The notes below the pieces were generated by a model, which searched no databases, was not told where the DNA came from, and saw nothing but the letters and a program-made list of their open reading frames with translations. The position numbers and the translations under genes are program-made. DNA of 64,000 nt from UBA4285 sp050944355 (lineage in GTDB: Bacteria; Bacillota; Clostridia; Lachnospirales; Lachnospiraceae), in assembly GCA_050944355.1 (NCBI GenBank), contig JBMNQX010000004.1, forward strand, positions 62,001-126,000. Direction: 5' to 3'. Shown here in pieces: positions 8,588-17,130 of this stretch; position 1 is the first letter of the stretch; the number at the start of each line of letters is the position of its first letter.

Positions 8588-9848
8588 GATGAGAAGAAAA
8601 GTTGAACTGTTAGCTCCGGCCGGTAGTCTTGATGTGCTGAAGACGGCGGTCATTTACGGGGCGGATGCGGTGTATTTCGGCGGCGAGGCGTTCGGACTGA
8701 GAGCCAACGCAAAGAATTTTACGCACGACGAGATGAAAGAGGGCATCGAATTTGCTCACGCGCACGGCGTGAAAGTCTATGTGACGGCCAATATTCTGGC
8801 GCACAACTATGATCTTGAGCCGGCGAGAGAGTATTTCCGGGAACTCGAACAGCTGCGCCCGGATGCGGCTCTGATTTCCGACCCCGGGCTGTTTGTGATC
8901 GCGAAGGAAGAAATGCCGGATGTTGCGATTCACATCAGCACGCAGGCCAACAACACCAACTACGGAACGTATAATTTCTGGTACGGTCTGGGCGCGTCGC
9001 GGGTCGTGGCAGGCAGAGAGCTCTCACTCGCTGAGATCCGCGAAATCCGGGAACATATCCCGGCGGACAAGGAGATCGAGGCATTTGTCCACGGGGCGAT
9101 GTGCATTTCCTATTCCGGCAGATGCCTGCTCTCCAACTTTCTCACGGGGCGCGACGCCAACCGCGGCGAGTGCACGCACCCCTGCCGCTGGAAGTACCGG
9201 GTACAGGAGGAGACAAGGCCGGGAGAGTACATGGACGTGGACGAGACCGACCGGGGGACTTTTATCTTTAACTCCAAAGATCTGTGCATGATCGAGCACA
9301 TCCCGGAGATGATCGACGCCGGAATCGACTCGTTCAAGATCGAAGGCCGCATGAAGACGGCTCTGTACGTGGCGACGGTGGTCCGGACGTACCGAATGGC
9401 CATCGACGCGGCACTTCGCGACCCGGAAGAGTACAGAAGACAGCTCCCGTTCTATCACGAAGAAATCCGCAAATGCACATACCGCCCGTACACGACCGGC
9501 TTTATGTTCGGCAAGCCGGACAGCGGAGCTCAGGTATATGAGGATGTCCCGTATCTTCACAACTATGTTTACATCGGGACGATCAGAGGCACGGATGAGG
9601 ACGGGCGCGTATACTTCCCGCAGAAAAACAAATTCCTGGCCGGCGAGACTCTTGAGCTCATGAAGCCGGACGGCCGGAATCTGACGGCGCATGTCCTGAG
9701 CATCAGAGACGACGAAGGCAGCGAAATGGAGAGCGCGCCGCATCCGAAGCAGATGCTGCACGTAAAGCTCGACGTACAGGCGGACCCGTGGGATATTTTG
9801 CGCCGGAAGAGCAGTGAAGATCTTGAGGCGAAAGAAAAGGAAGTGTGA
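8580..9848 (+). CDS. trhP: U32 family peptidase, TrhP-like tRNA hydroxylation protein
   Basis: A 422-residue U32 protein. Signature elements are ELLAPAGSLDVLKTAV at the N-terminus, GADAVYFGGEAFGLRANAKNF, HISTQANNTN, and the Cys-rich block around CISYSGRCLLSNF and GECTHPCRWKY, then DLCMIEHIPEMIDAGIDSFKIEGRMK. U32 proteins of this group (TrhP/RlhA) support prephenate-dependent hydroxylation of RNA, here probably tRNA U34, the substrate of TrmR. Peptidase activity of the subgroup is doubtful. It overlaps trmR, and an in-frame ATG at 8589 is a possible alternative start. Confidence 0.92.
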   Translation: MSEMRRKVELLAPAGSLDVLKTAVIYGADAVYFGGEAFGLRANAKNFTHDEMKEGIEFAHAHGVKVYVTANILAHNYDLEPAREYFRELEQLRPDAALISDPGLFVIAKEEMPDVAIHISTQANNTNYGTYNFWYGLGASRVVAGRELSLAEIREIREHIPADKEIEAFVHGAMCISYSGRCLLSNFLTGRDANRGECTHPCRWKYRVQEETRPGEYMDVDETDRGTFIFNSKDLCMIEHIPEMIDAGIDSFKIEGRMKTALYVATVVRTYRMAIDAALRDPEEYRRQLPFYHEEIRKCTYRPYTTGFMFGKPDSGAQVYEDVPYLHNYVYIGTIRGTDEDGRVYFPQKNKFLAGETLELMKPDGRNLTAHVLSIRDDEGSEMESAPHPKQMLHVKLDVQADPWDILRRKSSEDLEAKEKEV

Positions 9849-9851
9849 GCG

Positions 9852-11678
9852 ATGCCAGTCATAACAGATCCGGAAATTACGAGGAGCCGCCTTGCGGCCG
9901 TGCGCGAAAACATGCGCCGCGCCGGTGTCGATATCTGTGTCGTGACGACCGACGATTATCACCAGTCGGAGTATTCAGGAGAGTATTTTCAGGCCCGGCG
10001 CTATCTCACCGGTTTTACCGGTTCGGCCGGGACGCTGGTTTTGAGTGATACGGACGCCGCGCTCTTTACGGACGGGCGCTATTTTGTCCAGGCGGCGCTT
10101 CAGATCCAGGACACCGGCATTACGCTCATGCGCATGGGGCAGAAAGGCGTCCCGAATATTTATCAGTATCTGTCGGGCAAGAGCGGAAATAAAGCCGTCA
10201 TCGGATTCGACGGCCGCACAGTGGCCTACCGCGCCGGGGCGCGCATGGCGCAGATTTTCGGCGGCCGCGTCAAAGAAGATTTTGATCCTGTTAAAGGAAT
10301 CTGGCCTGATCGCCCGGCTTTCCCGCACAGTAAAGTTTTTGAGCTGGATGACAAATGGACCGGCGAGAGCGCCGATTCAAAGATCGCGCGCATCCGCGGG
10401 GACCTGAAGCGGGCCGGATGTGGCGCCACACTCGTCTCGTCTCTCGACGACATCGCGTGGATTCTCAACCTGCGCGGAAATGACGTAGAATGCAATCCGG
10501 TGTTCATGGGATATCTCTGGCTCACCGAAAAGGACGGCGTGCTGTTTGCGAACGTCGACTCATTTGCCCCGGAAATCCGCGAAAAGCTCGCGGGTCTGGG
10601 GATTTCCCTGAGACCGTATGACGAAGCCTATGAGCGGATCGGAGAACTGGCGGGAAAAGTTTCCTGCGTGATGCTGGATCCGCGCCGCACGAATTTCCGG
10701 CTTTTTTCGATCGTGGCCGGCGAGAGCGGCGTGTATCAGTGTGAGAATCCGTCGGTCATGATGAAAGCGGTAAAAAACGCGACGGAGATCCGGTGCCTGA
10801 GAGATGTCCACATCGACGACGGCGCGGCCGTGTTCCGTTTTTCGCTCTGGCTAAAGGATCAGATGAGGCGCAGGGCTGCGGGAGAAGATATTCATATCAC
10901 GGAGCTTGACGCAGCGGAAAAGCTCGATTCACTGCGGGCGCAGATCCCGGATTTCATCGAGCTGAGCTTTTCGACGATCGCGGCCTGCGGGGCCAACGGC
11001 GCGCAGCTTCACTATGCTCCGACGAAGGAAAACTGCTCGGAGCTTGAGCCGGAAGGCATGCTCTTAGTGGACTCCGGCGGGCAGTACGCAAGAGGCACGA
11101 CAGATATCACGCGCACCTGGGCGCTGGGCCCGGTGACGGACGACATGAAACGGCACTTCACGCTGACGCTCGACGGAATGCTCGCTCTCGGGAACGCACA
11201 CTTCCTGCAGGGCGTCGACGGATACGGTCTCGACATTCTCGCCCGCGGCCCGCTCTGGAACGAACATGTGGACTACCGCTGCGGCACGGGGCACGGCGTC
11301 GGCTTCTGCCTGAACGTACACGAGGCCCCGAACGGTTTCCGCTGGCACCGCATCCGCGGCGTAAATGAGCTGGCTGTCCAGGAGCCGGGCATGGTGACAA
11401 GCGACGAGCCCGGCGTCTATGTGGACGGACAGTACGGAATCCGCATCGAGAACCTGATTCTCTGTGAAAAAGATCTGGAAAATGAATACGGAACCTGGCT
11501 GAAGTTCCGCTTCCTCACGATGGTGCCGATTGACAGAGACCTGATCGACAGGAAATACATGAGTGAACAGGACATCGTCCGCCTGAACGACTATCACAGG
11601 CAGGTTTACGAGGCTCTCGCGCCCAGACTCACAGAGGCCGAGCGAAAAGAGCTGGCGGCGCAGACAGCGCCCATCTGA
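9852..11678 (+). CDS. Xaa-Pro aminopeptidase, M24B family
   Basis: A cytoplasmic metallopeptidase that removes N-terminal residues before proline. The 608-residue three-domain form has creatinase-like domains I and II at about 1-310 and the pita-bread domain at about 320-560. Metal ligands are visible in LLVDSGGQYARGTTDITRTW (two Asp), GTGHGVGFCLNVHE (His), SDEPGVYVDGQYGIRIEN (Glu). The length matches the long aminopeptidase P group. It starts 3 bases after the U32 gene. Confidence 0.95.
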   Translation: MPVITDPEITRSRLAAVRENMRRAGVDICVVTTDDYHQSEYSGEYFQARRYLTGFTGSAGTLVLSDTDAALFTDGRYFVQAALQIQDTGITLMRMGQKGVPNIYQYLSGKSGNKAVIGFDGRTVAYRAGARMAQIFGGRVKEDFDPVKGIWPDRPAFPHSKVFELDDKWTGESADSKIARIRGDLKRAGCGATLVSSLDDIAWILNLRGNDVECNPVFMGYLWLTEKDGVLFANVDSFAPEIREKLAGLGISLRPYDEAYERIGELAGKVSCVMLDPRRTNFRLFSIVAGESGVYQCENPSVMMKAVKNATEIRCLRDVHIDDGAAVFRFSLWLKDQMRRRAAGEDIHITELDAAEKLDSLRAQIPDFIELSFSTIAACGANGAQLHYAPTKENCSELEPEGMLLVDSGGQYARGTTDITRTWALGPVTDDMKRHFTLTLDGMLALGNAHFLQGVDGYGLDILARGPLWNEHVDYRCGTGHGVGFCLNVHEAPNGFRWHRIRGVNELAVQEPGMVTSDEPGVYVDGQYGIRIENLILCEKDLENEYGTWLKFRFLTMVPIDRDLIDRKYMSEQDIVRLNDYHRQVYEALAPRLTEAERKELAAQTAPI

Positions 11679-11719
11679 AAGGCGCCCGCAGGCGAAAAAA
11701 CGTAAGGGCAGGAAAAACC

Positions 11720-13102
11720 ATGAAGAAAGGCAAATACTACATCGGGACGGCAGAATCCGTGGCCTATCCGAACCGCGCGGCCGTGCGGGTCACCGGGAGT
11801 GACGATCCGGAGGATATCGGCCGGATTGTCACCGTGAAAAATGTAATTCCCGGCCGCCAGATCCGTTTTCTGGTGAATAAAAACCGTAAAGATAATCCGT
11901 CCGGCATCTGCAAAGAGACGATCGCAAAGTCTCCCCTTGAGACGCAGATGCCGTGCCCGCACTACGGCGACTGCGGCGGCTGCCTGTATCAGCCGGTCGG
12001 TTACGATAAACAGCTGGAAATCAAAGAAAACCAGGTCAGAAAACTGCTGGACGGTGCCGTGCGCGAGCCCTATATGTTTGAGGGAATCCTTCCGAGCCCG
12101 GACAGAGAATATTACCGCAACAAGATGGAATTTACGTTCGGCGATTCCGTCAAGGACGGGCCGCTTGTCGTCGGTCTGCACCGCGCGAACAGCATGTACG
12201 ATGTCATTTCCGCGGAAGGGTGCCGGCTCTGCAGTCCGGATTTTTCCGTGATTCTGCAGGCCGTTACGCAGACGGCTCACCGCCTGAATCTGTCATTTTA
12301 CAAGAAGATGACATTCAAGGGTTATCTGCGCCATCTGCTGGTGCGCCGCTCGCACACGAACGGCGGCATCATGGTCGACATCGTGACGTCCGGTCAGGAA
12401 CAGCACGATCTGACGCCGTTCGTCGAGGACATTCTTGCGCGCGGGGACGAATTGGAGGGCCATATCAGCGGAATTCTGCACACGACAAATGACTCGACGG
12501 CGGACAAAGTGACCGATGAGGCGACAGAGGTGCTGTACGGGCGGCCGGAGCTCACGGAAACAGTGCTGGGGCTCGATTTTACGATCACGCCGTTCTCATT
12601 TTTCCAGACCAACACGGCGGGCGCGGAGGTGCTCTACCGCAAAGTGAGAGAGTATGTGGGCGGAACAGAGGGCAAAGTGCTCTATGACCTGTACTCCGGG
12701 ACCGGAACCATTGCTCAGATTCTGGCTCCGGTCGCGAGAGAAGTGATCGGAGTGGAAATTGTGCCCGAGGCGGTCATGGCCGCGAAAGAAAACGCGGCGC
12801 GAAACGGTCTCGGCAACTGCCGCTTTCTGACTGGCGACGTGCTCAAAGTACTCGATGAGATCGATGAGAAGCCGGATATCATCGTGCTGGACCCGCCGCG
12901 GGACGGAGTGCATCCGAAGGCACTGCAGCATATCTTAAGCTATGGAGTGGATCACATCATTTATGTTTCGTGCAAACCGACGTCACTCGCGCGCGATCTG
13001 GGAATGATTCAGGACATGGGGTACCGACTCGTCAAAGCGGCGTGCGTGGACCTCTTTCCCTCGACGACCGGGGTCGAGACAGTTTGTTTATTGTCGTCCT
13101 GA
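11720..13102 (+). CDS. rlmD: 23S rRNA (uracil-C5)-methyltransferase, RlmD/RlmCD type
   Basis: A TrmA-family RNA m5U methyltransferase of 460 residues. It has an N-terminal TRAM-like domain, an iron-sulfur cluster motif CPHYGDCGGCLYQ with a further Cys in GCRLCS, the FFQTN motif, the SAM motif DLYSGTGTIAQ, and catalytic motifs VLDPPRDGVHPKAL and YVSCKPTSLARDL, whose Cys is the nucleophile. In Firmicutes one such enzyme often makes both U747 and U1939; the exact target cannot be read from the sequence. The start is ATG 11720 behind AGGG. Confidence 0.93.
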   Translation: MKKGKYYIGTAESVAYPNRAAVRVTGSDDPEDIGRIVTVKNVIPGRQIRFLVNKNRKDNPSGICKETIAKSPLETQMPCPHYGDCGGCLYQPVGYDKQLEIKENQVRKLLDGAVREPYMFEGILPSPDREYYRNKMEFTFGDSVKDGPLVVGLHRANSMYDVISAEGCRLCSPDFSVILQAVTQTAHRLNLSFYKKMTFKGYLRHLLVRRSHTNGGIMVDIVTSGQEQHDLTPFVEDILARGDELEGHISGILHTTNDSTADKVTDEATEVLYGRPELTETVLGLDFTITPFSFFQTNTAGAEVLYRKVREYVGGTEGKVLYDLYSGTGTIAQILAPVAREVIGVEIVPEAVMAAKENAARNGLGNCRFLTGDVLKVLDEIDEKPDIIVLDPPRDGVHPKALQHILSYGVDHIIYVSCKPTSLARDLGMIQDMGYRLVKAACVDLFPSTTGVETVCLLSS

Positions 13103-13155
13103 CGGACGGCACAGGCCAGAATCACAACAAATATTTCAGATAAAAGGAGAGAATA

Positions 13156-14640
13156 ATGAGCAAGCAGGCGATCCTGATCATGACCGATTCGACAAGAAAA
13201 GATATGCTTGGATGCTACGGCAACAAGAACATGATCACACCCAATCTCGATCGAATGGCTGAGGAAGGAATACGGTACGAAAATGCCTATACCTGCCAGC
13301 CGGTGTGCGGACCGGCCCGCAGCGCAATTTTTACCGGAATCGCGCCGCACAGCAACGGCGTGGTCGCCAACAGCGTTCCGATGGGCGCCAACGTGAAAAC
13401 CATCGGACAGCGGCTGACGGATAACGGTATTCACTGCGCATATATCGGAAAATGGCATCTGGACGGAGGAGACTATTTCGGACTTGGAGTCTGCCCCGAC
13501 GGATGGGATCCGGAGTACTGGTATGATATGCGCTGCTATTTGAATGAATTGTCGGAAAAAGAACGGGTGCTGTCACGCCAGCCGGAAACATCCTTCAGAG
13601 AGGATATGACGGAAAAATTCACGTATGCATACCGGTGCACGCAGCGCGCCCTGGATTTTATTGACAAACACAGTGATGAGGATTTTTTCCTTACCCTGTC
13701 TTACGATGAACCGCACGATCCTTCCATATGTCCGAGTCCCTTCAATACAATGTATGAAGGATTCCAGTTCGACGACAATCCGGGTTTTCATGATGATTTA
13801 AGCAAGAAGCCATTGATGCAGCAATTGTGGGCAGAGGGGACAGCTCCTCAGAGCAATCAGCCATCGAAAGCACTGACTCTCTTCCTCGGCTGCAATTCCT
13901 TTGTGGATTATCTGGTTGGAAGCGTACTTGAGAAAGTTAAGGAAAAGCTTGACAATCCGCTCATCATGTTCACGTCTGACCACGGTGAAATGGGTGGTTC
14001 GCACCATTTGCGGGGAAAGAACGCGGCGGTTTATAAAGAAGTGGCAAATGTTCCGCTGATTATCTGCGGCGGGCAGAAAGGCAAAGTGGAAAATCATGTC
14101 GCTTCACATATCGATATCACACCGACCATTCTTGATTATGTGAATGTGCCGATTCCCAGACTGCTTGAAGGGAAAAGCATGCTGCCGCAGATCAACGACA
14201 CGCAGGTAAGCATTAATGACGTAGTATACACGGAATTCACAAGATACGAAATAGATCATGATGGATTCGGCGGCCTTCAGATGATGCGCGCTGCCATAAC
14301 AGAAGATTACAAACTGGCGATTCATCTTTATGATACGGATGAATTTTATGATCTGAAAAAAGATCCGTATGAAGTCGACAATCTGATAAATGATCCGGCG
14401 TATGCTGAGGTTCGAAATCATCTGCACGATTTACTGCTGAACCATATGAACGATACCCGTGATGTCTATCGCGGCTATCAATGGGCGGCAAGGCCGTGGA
14501 GAAAAGACAAACAGCCGGGTTGGTCAAATGACGGGTATACAAGGCAGAGAGAAAACGAAGAATATGAGCCGAGGCAGCTTGACTATGATACGGGTCTTGA
14601 AATGGTCAGTGCCGTGCGCAGGAAGAAAATTGGAAAATGA
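13156..14640 (+). CDS. Sulfatase, Cys-type
   Basis: A 494-residue type I sulfatase. The signature C-x-P-x-R is C51-G-P-A-R55 in VCGPARSAIFTG, so the formylglycine is made from Cys. Other alkaline-phosphatase-fold motifs are MTDSTRKDMLGCYG (metal Asp), GKWHLDGGDYFG, SYDEPHDP, SDHGEMGG and RGKN. There is no signal peptide, so it should act in the cytoplasm. Activity would need an anaerobic sulfatase-maturating enzyme, which is not in this window. A glycan-derived sulfated sugar is the likely substrate (inference). It starts behind AAAAGGAGAG. Confidence 0.92.
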   Translation: MSKQAILIMTDSTRKDMLGCYGNKNMITPNLDRMAEEGIRYENAYTCQPVCGPARSAIFTGIAPHSNGVVANSVPMGANVKTIGQRLTDNGIHCAYIGKWHLDGGDYFGLGVCPDGWDPEYWYDMRCYLNELSEKERVLSRQPETSFREDMTEKFTYAYRCTQRALDFIDKHSDEDFFLTLSYDEPHDPSICPSPFNTMYEGFQFDDNPGFHDDLSKKPLMQQLWAEGTAPQSNQPSKALTLFLGCNSFVDYLVGSVLEKVKEKLDNPLIMFTSDHGEMGGSHHLRGKNAAVYKEVANVPLIICGGQKGKVENHVASHIDITPTILDYVNVPIPRLLEGKSMLPQINDTQVSINDVVYTEFTRYEIDHDGFGGLQMMRAAITEDYKLAIHLYDTDEFYDLKKDPYEVDNLINDPAYAEVRNHLHDLLLNHMNDTRDVYRGYQWAARPWRKDKQPGWSNDGYTRQRENEEYEPRQLDYDTGLEMVSAVRRKKIGK

Positions 14641-14699
14641 AAATGAGTGCCGTGTGAAATGGATTGATTTCTGACACATAAATACAAAGATCGGGATGT

Positions 14700-14731
14700 C
14701 GTCAGCCGGAATTTTTCCGGCTGACGATTTT
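14700..14731 (+). terminator. Terminator after the sulfatase
   Basis: A perfect 12-bp stem, CGTCAGCCGGAA (14700-14711) with TTCCGGCTGACG (14715-14726), is followed by ATTTTTG. Confidence 0.88.
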
Positions 14732-14757
14732 TGCTATGTCAGAATCGTGCAGCATTC

Positions 14758-15507
14758 TCAATGCATATCCTGATCTTCGCTGATTTCCCCGCCGGTCATG
14801 CAGAACAGGAGAGCCAGCAGTCCGATTCCCGCAAGAACCCACGGGGATGCGGCTGACCAGAAATCCCGAAAGGCACCGCCGACAGTGCCGCTGATGATCA
14901 GAAGTACAATGTCAGCAATGGCCAGCAGTGCGCAGACAGCAGCGGCGCGCAGCGCCGGCGTCATATTCATTTTCAGAGAATATTTGCTGAGAAGTTTCCG
15001 AAATCCCACACCGCAGTAAATCATGGCAAATGCGTAAAGCCCGGCCAGAATGATCCAGGAGGCAGCAGCCGTGTCTGTCCGCCCGCCGATGACGGAAGTG
15101 ACGATCTGCGGAATGATAAGAAAAATCAGCACCAGGGCAAGGAACAGGTAGCGCCTCTGAAAAATTCTGCGGATCATGGACAGTCTGGATGCATCATCCG
15201 TAAACAGCTCGTTGCTGTCAGCTTCCTTTTCCGTCGGCTTTGCGAAGTAGTTCCAGCCCGAGCATGACCCGAGGCACTCCCAGCCGTAATCATTGAGCAT
15301 CATCTCATAATCAGGGCGGGATTTCAGCGGGTCGTCACTGTATTCAAGCCGCACACTCATGTCTGCCGGTTCACATTTTTCAAATGTATAGATGCACTGG
15401 AAACGCACGCCTGTCAGTTTCCATCCCTGCAGAAACATGTCGTGGATCCATTTTTCTTCTTTTTCATAACCCGTAATCGAAAAAAATCTGAAACATGTTC
15501 TGGTCAT
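14758..15507 (-). CDS. DUF2812 domain membrane protein
   Basis: A 249-residue protein. Residues 1 to about 110 match the DUF2812 domain (FFSITGYEKEEKWIHDMFLQGW, YDYGWECLGSCSGWNYF-type segment). Four hydrophobic segments follow to the C-terminus. DUF2812 proteins are often encoded after a PadR repressor, as here with a 4-base overlap. They are thought to be membrane stress or regulatory partners, but no activity is established. Confidence 0.85.
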   Translation of the reverse strand: MTRTCFRFFSITGYEKEEKWIHDMFLQGWKLTGVRFQCIYTFEKCEPADMSVRLEYSDDPLKSRPDYEMMLNDYGWECLGSCSGWNYFAKPTEKEADSNELFTDDASRLSMIRRIFQRRYLFLALVLIFLIIPQIVTSVIGGRTDTAAASWIILAGLYAFAMIYCGVGFRKLLSKYSLKMNMTPALRAAAVCALLAIADIVLLIISGTVGGAFRDFWSAASPWVLAGIGLLALLFCMTGGEISEDQDMH

Positions 15508-15824
15508 TTTCTGTCGTCCTCCTCAACCACCTGGTATAAATGGCGGATCCGTTCTTTTTCCCGATCCAGTACTTCCCGGCCGAGCGGGGTGATTCTGTAA
15601 TATTTTCGCTTGTCCTTTTCACGTGTGAATTCAATGAGACCGTCTTTTTCCATTTTCGAGAGGGTTCCGTACATGGTGCCCGACCCGATAATGAGATGAT
15701 TGTCCGTCAGCTCTTTTACGCGCTGTCCGATTCCGTATCCGTGCCGTTCCTCCTGCAGTGACAGCAGGATATAAAACGCGGATTCTGTCATGGGGGAATA
15801 AATTTTTTCAATCCGGCTGTCCAT
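15504..15824 (-). CDS. PadR family transcriptional regulator
   Basis: A 106-residue winged-helix protein of the PadR type (SAFYILLSLQEERHGYGI, SGTMYGTLSKMEKDGLI, KRKYYRITPLGREVLD). The start is ATG 15824, with GAGGTG 5 bases upstream; a longer frame adds 12 unconserved residues. Short PadR proteins bind DNA as dimers and usually repress their own operon. The promoter just upstream carries ATATATCG palindromes, a good candidate operator. Confidence 0.93.
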   Translation of the reverse strand: MDSRIEKIYSPMTESAFYILLSLQEERHGYGIGQRVKELTDNHLIIGSGTMYGTLSKMEKDGLIEFTREKDKRKYYRITPLGREVLDREKERIRHLYQVVEEDDRK

Positions 15825-15863
15825 TCGTTTCACCTCCAGACAGGGCGATGAGGAACTCATACA

Positions 15864-15884
15864 ATATATCGAAGCGCGATATAT
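15864..15884. promoter_or_regulatory. Palindromic operator candidate for PadR
   Basis: ATATATCG (15864-15871) and CGATATAT (15877-15884) form a perfect inverted repeat with a 5-base spacer, between the promoter and the padR start. A related element TATATC-N7-GATATA lies at 15896-15914 between the -10 and -35 boxes. Confidence 0.6.
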
Positions 15885-15893
15885 CCTGATTTG

Positions 15894-15922
15894 ACTATAT
15901 CAAGGTTCGATATATATGTCAA
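15894..15922 (-). promoter_or_regulatory. Promoter of the padR-DUF2812 operon
   Basis: On the minus strand, consensus TTGACA (15922-15917) and TATAGT (15899-15894) are separated by exactly 17 bases. It overlaps the GATATA half sites, so repressor binding would block polymerase. Confidence 0.82.
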
Positions 15923-15938
15923 TAGCGGAAATCACAAA

Positions 15939-15971
15939 AAGAAATCCGCCGGCAGCTTTCACTGTCGGCGG
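15939..15971 (-). terminator. Terminator downstream of rubrerythrin
   Basis: On the minus strand CCGCCGACAG and CTGCCGGCGG form a 10-bp stem with a 6-base loop, followed by ATTTCTTTTT. Confidence 0.75.
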
Positions 15972-16031
15972 TATTTCGGCTGTTTTTCGAAAGTGTACCA
16001 CAGAAACGCTGGCAGAAGCCTGCGCTGATCA

Positions 16032-16571
16032 TCAATAATTTTCTGCCTTGACTTCAAAGAAGCTCTGCGGATGCTGGCAGACAGGGCATACCTCCGGGGC
16101 CTTTGTGCCGATCACGATGTGGCCGCAGTTTCTGCACTCCCATACTTTTACGTCGCTCTTTTTGAAGACTTCCTGCATTTCCACATTTTTCAGGAGCGCG
16201 CGGTACCGTTCTTCATGATGCTTTTCGATAGCTGCCACAAGACGGAATTTCTGCGCAAGTTCCGGGAAGCCTTCTTCGTCCGCCGTCTTTGCAAAACCGG
16301 CGTACATGTCGGTCCATTCATAGTTTTCGCCGTCGGCAGCGGACGCGAGATTTTCAGCTGTGCTCCCGATGCCGTACAATTCCTTGAACCACAGCTTTGC
16401 GTGTTCCTTTTCATTGCCGGCAGTTTTCAGAAAAAGATCTGCGATCTGCTCATATCCTTCCTTCTTGGCTTTTGAGGCGAAATATGTGTATTTGTTACGG
16501 GCTTCCGACTCGCCCGCAAATGCCGCCATCAAATTTTTTTCGGTCTGAGTGCCTTCGTATTTGTTTGCCAT
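16032..16571 (-). CDS. rbr: Rubrerythrin
   Basis: A 179-residue peroxide-reducing non-heme diiron protein of anaerobes. The N-terminal ferritin-like four-helix bundle carries iron ligands in SEARNKY, EKEHAKLW and the EKHHEERY helix. The C-terminal rubredoxin-like domain has CRNCGH and CPVCQH. The start is ATG 16571 behind AAAAGGAGG; the longer frame adds an implausible leader. It is divergent from an HxlR regulator, which may control it. Confidence 0.95.
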   Translation of the reverse strand: MANKYEGTQTEKNLMAAFAGESEARNKYTYFASKAKKEGYEQIADLFLKTAGNEKEHAKLWFKELYGIGSTAENLASAADGENYEWTDMYAGFAKTADEEGFPELAQKFRLVAAIEKHHEERYRALLKNVEMQEVFKKSDVKVWECRNCGHIVIGTKAPEVCPVCQHPQSFFEVKAENY

Positions 16572-16755
16572 AATTTGTTCCTCCTTTTCAAATATATATT
16601 TTACTATATATTTTCCGTGAATGCGACAAATATCGATCTGCACTCAGGCGTTGTGTTGAAATGAAAGCAAAATTCGTGCTAAGGTATTGCTATAGCTCTG
16701 TGAACAGGGCTTTTTCGTGATGAAAGCTGAATAACAGCAGTGACAGAGGAAGTAA

Positions 16756-17118
16756 ATGGCAAAAGAAATGATCTGTGAGACAGTCGGCGGCGAGGGCTGC
16801 GGACTGAGAAAAGTACTGGACCTGATTGGCGGCAAATGGAAAATTCTGATTCTCTGCGCAATGAAAGACCGCGGAACCATGCGGTACGGCCAGATCCGAA
16901 AGACGATTGTCGGAATCACAAATACAATGCTGGCGCAGTCGCTCAGAGAAATGGAAGAGGACGGGCTGGTGCTCCGCAGGCAATATGACGAGATGCCGGT
17001 GCGGGTTGAATACTCGCTGACGGACAAAGCGAAAAGCCTGCTCCCGATTCTGATGGAACTGAAAGCCTGGGGCGAAAAAAATATTCAGCAGGAAAGAGAC
17101 TGTGAACAGACAGGCTGA
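16756..17118 (+). CDS. HxlR family winged-helix regulator
   Basis: A 120-residue HxlR-type DNA-binding protein (LDLIGGKWKILILCAMKDRGTMRYGQI-type helix, TNTMLAQSLREMEEDGLV recognition region, RVEYSLTDKAKSLLPIL wing). Cys7 and Cys15 lie before the first helix; an N-terminal Cys at this place serves redox sensing in family members such as HypR. Divergent placement beside rubrerythrin makes an oxidative-stress role plausible (inference). Confidence 0.92.
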   Translation: MAKEMICETVGGEGCGLRKVLDLIGGKWKILILCAMKDRGTMRYGQIRKTIVGITNTMLAQSLREMEEDGLVLRRQYDEMPVRVEYSLTDKAKSLLPILMELKAWGEKNIQQERDCEQTG

Positions 17119-17130
17119 AGAAAGGGGCCG

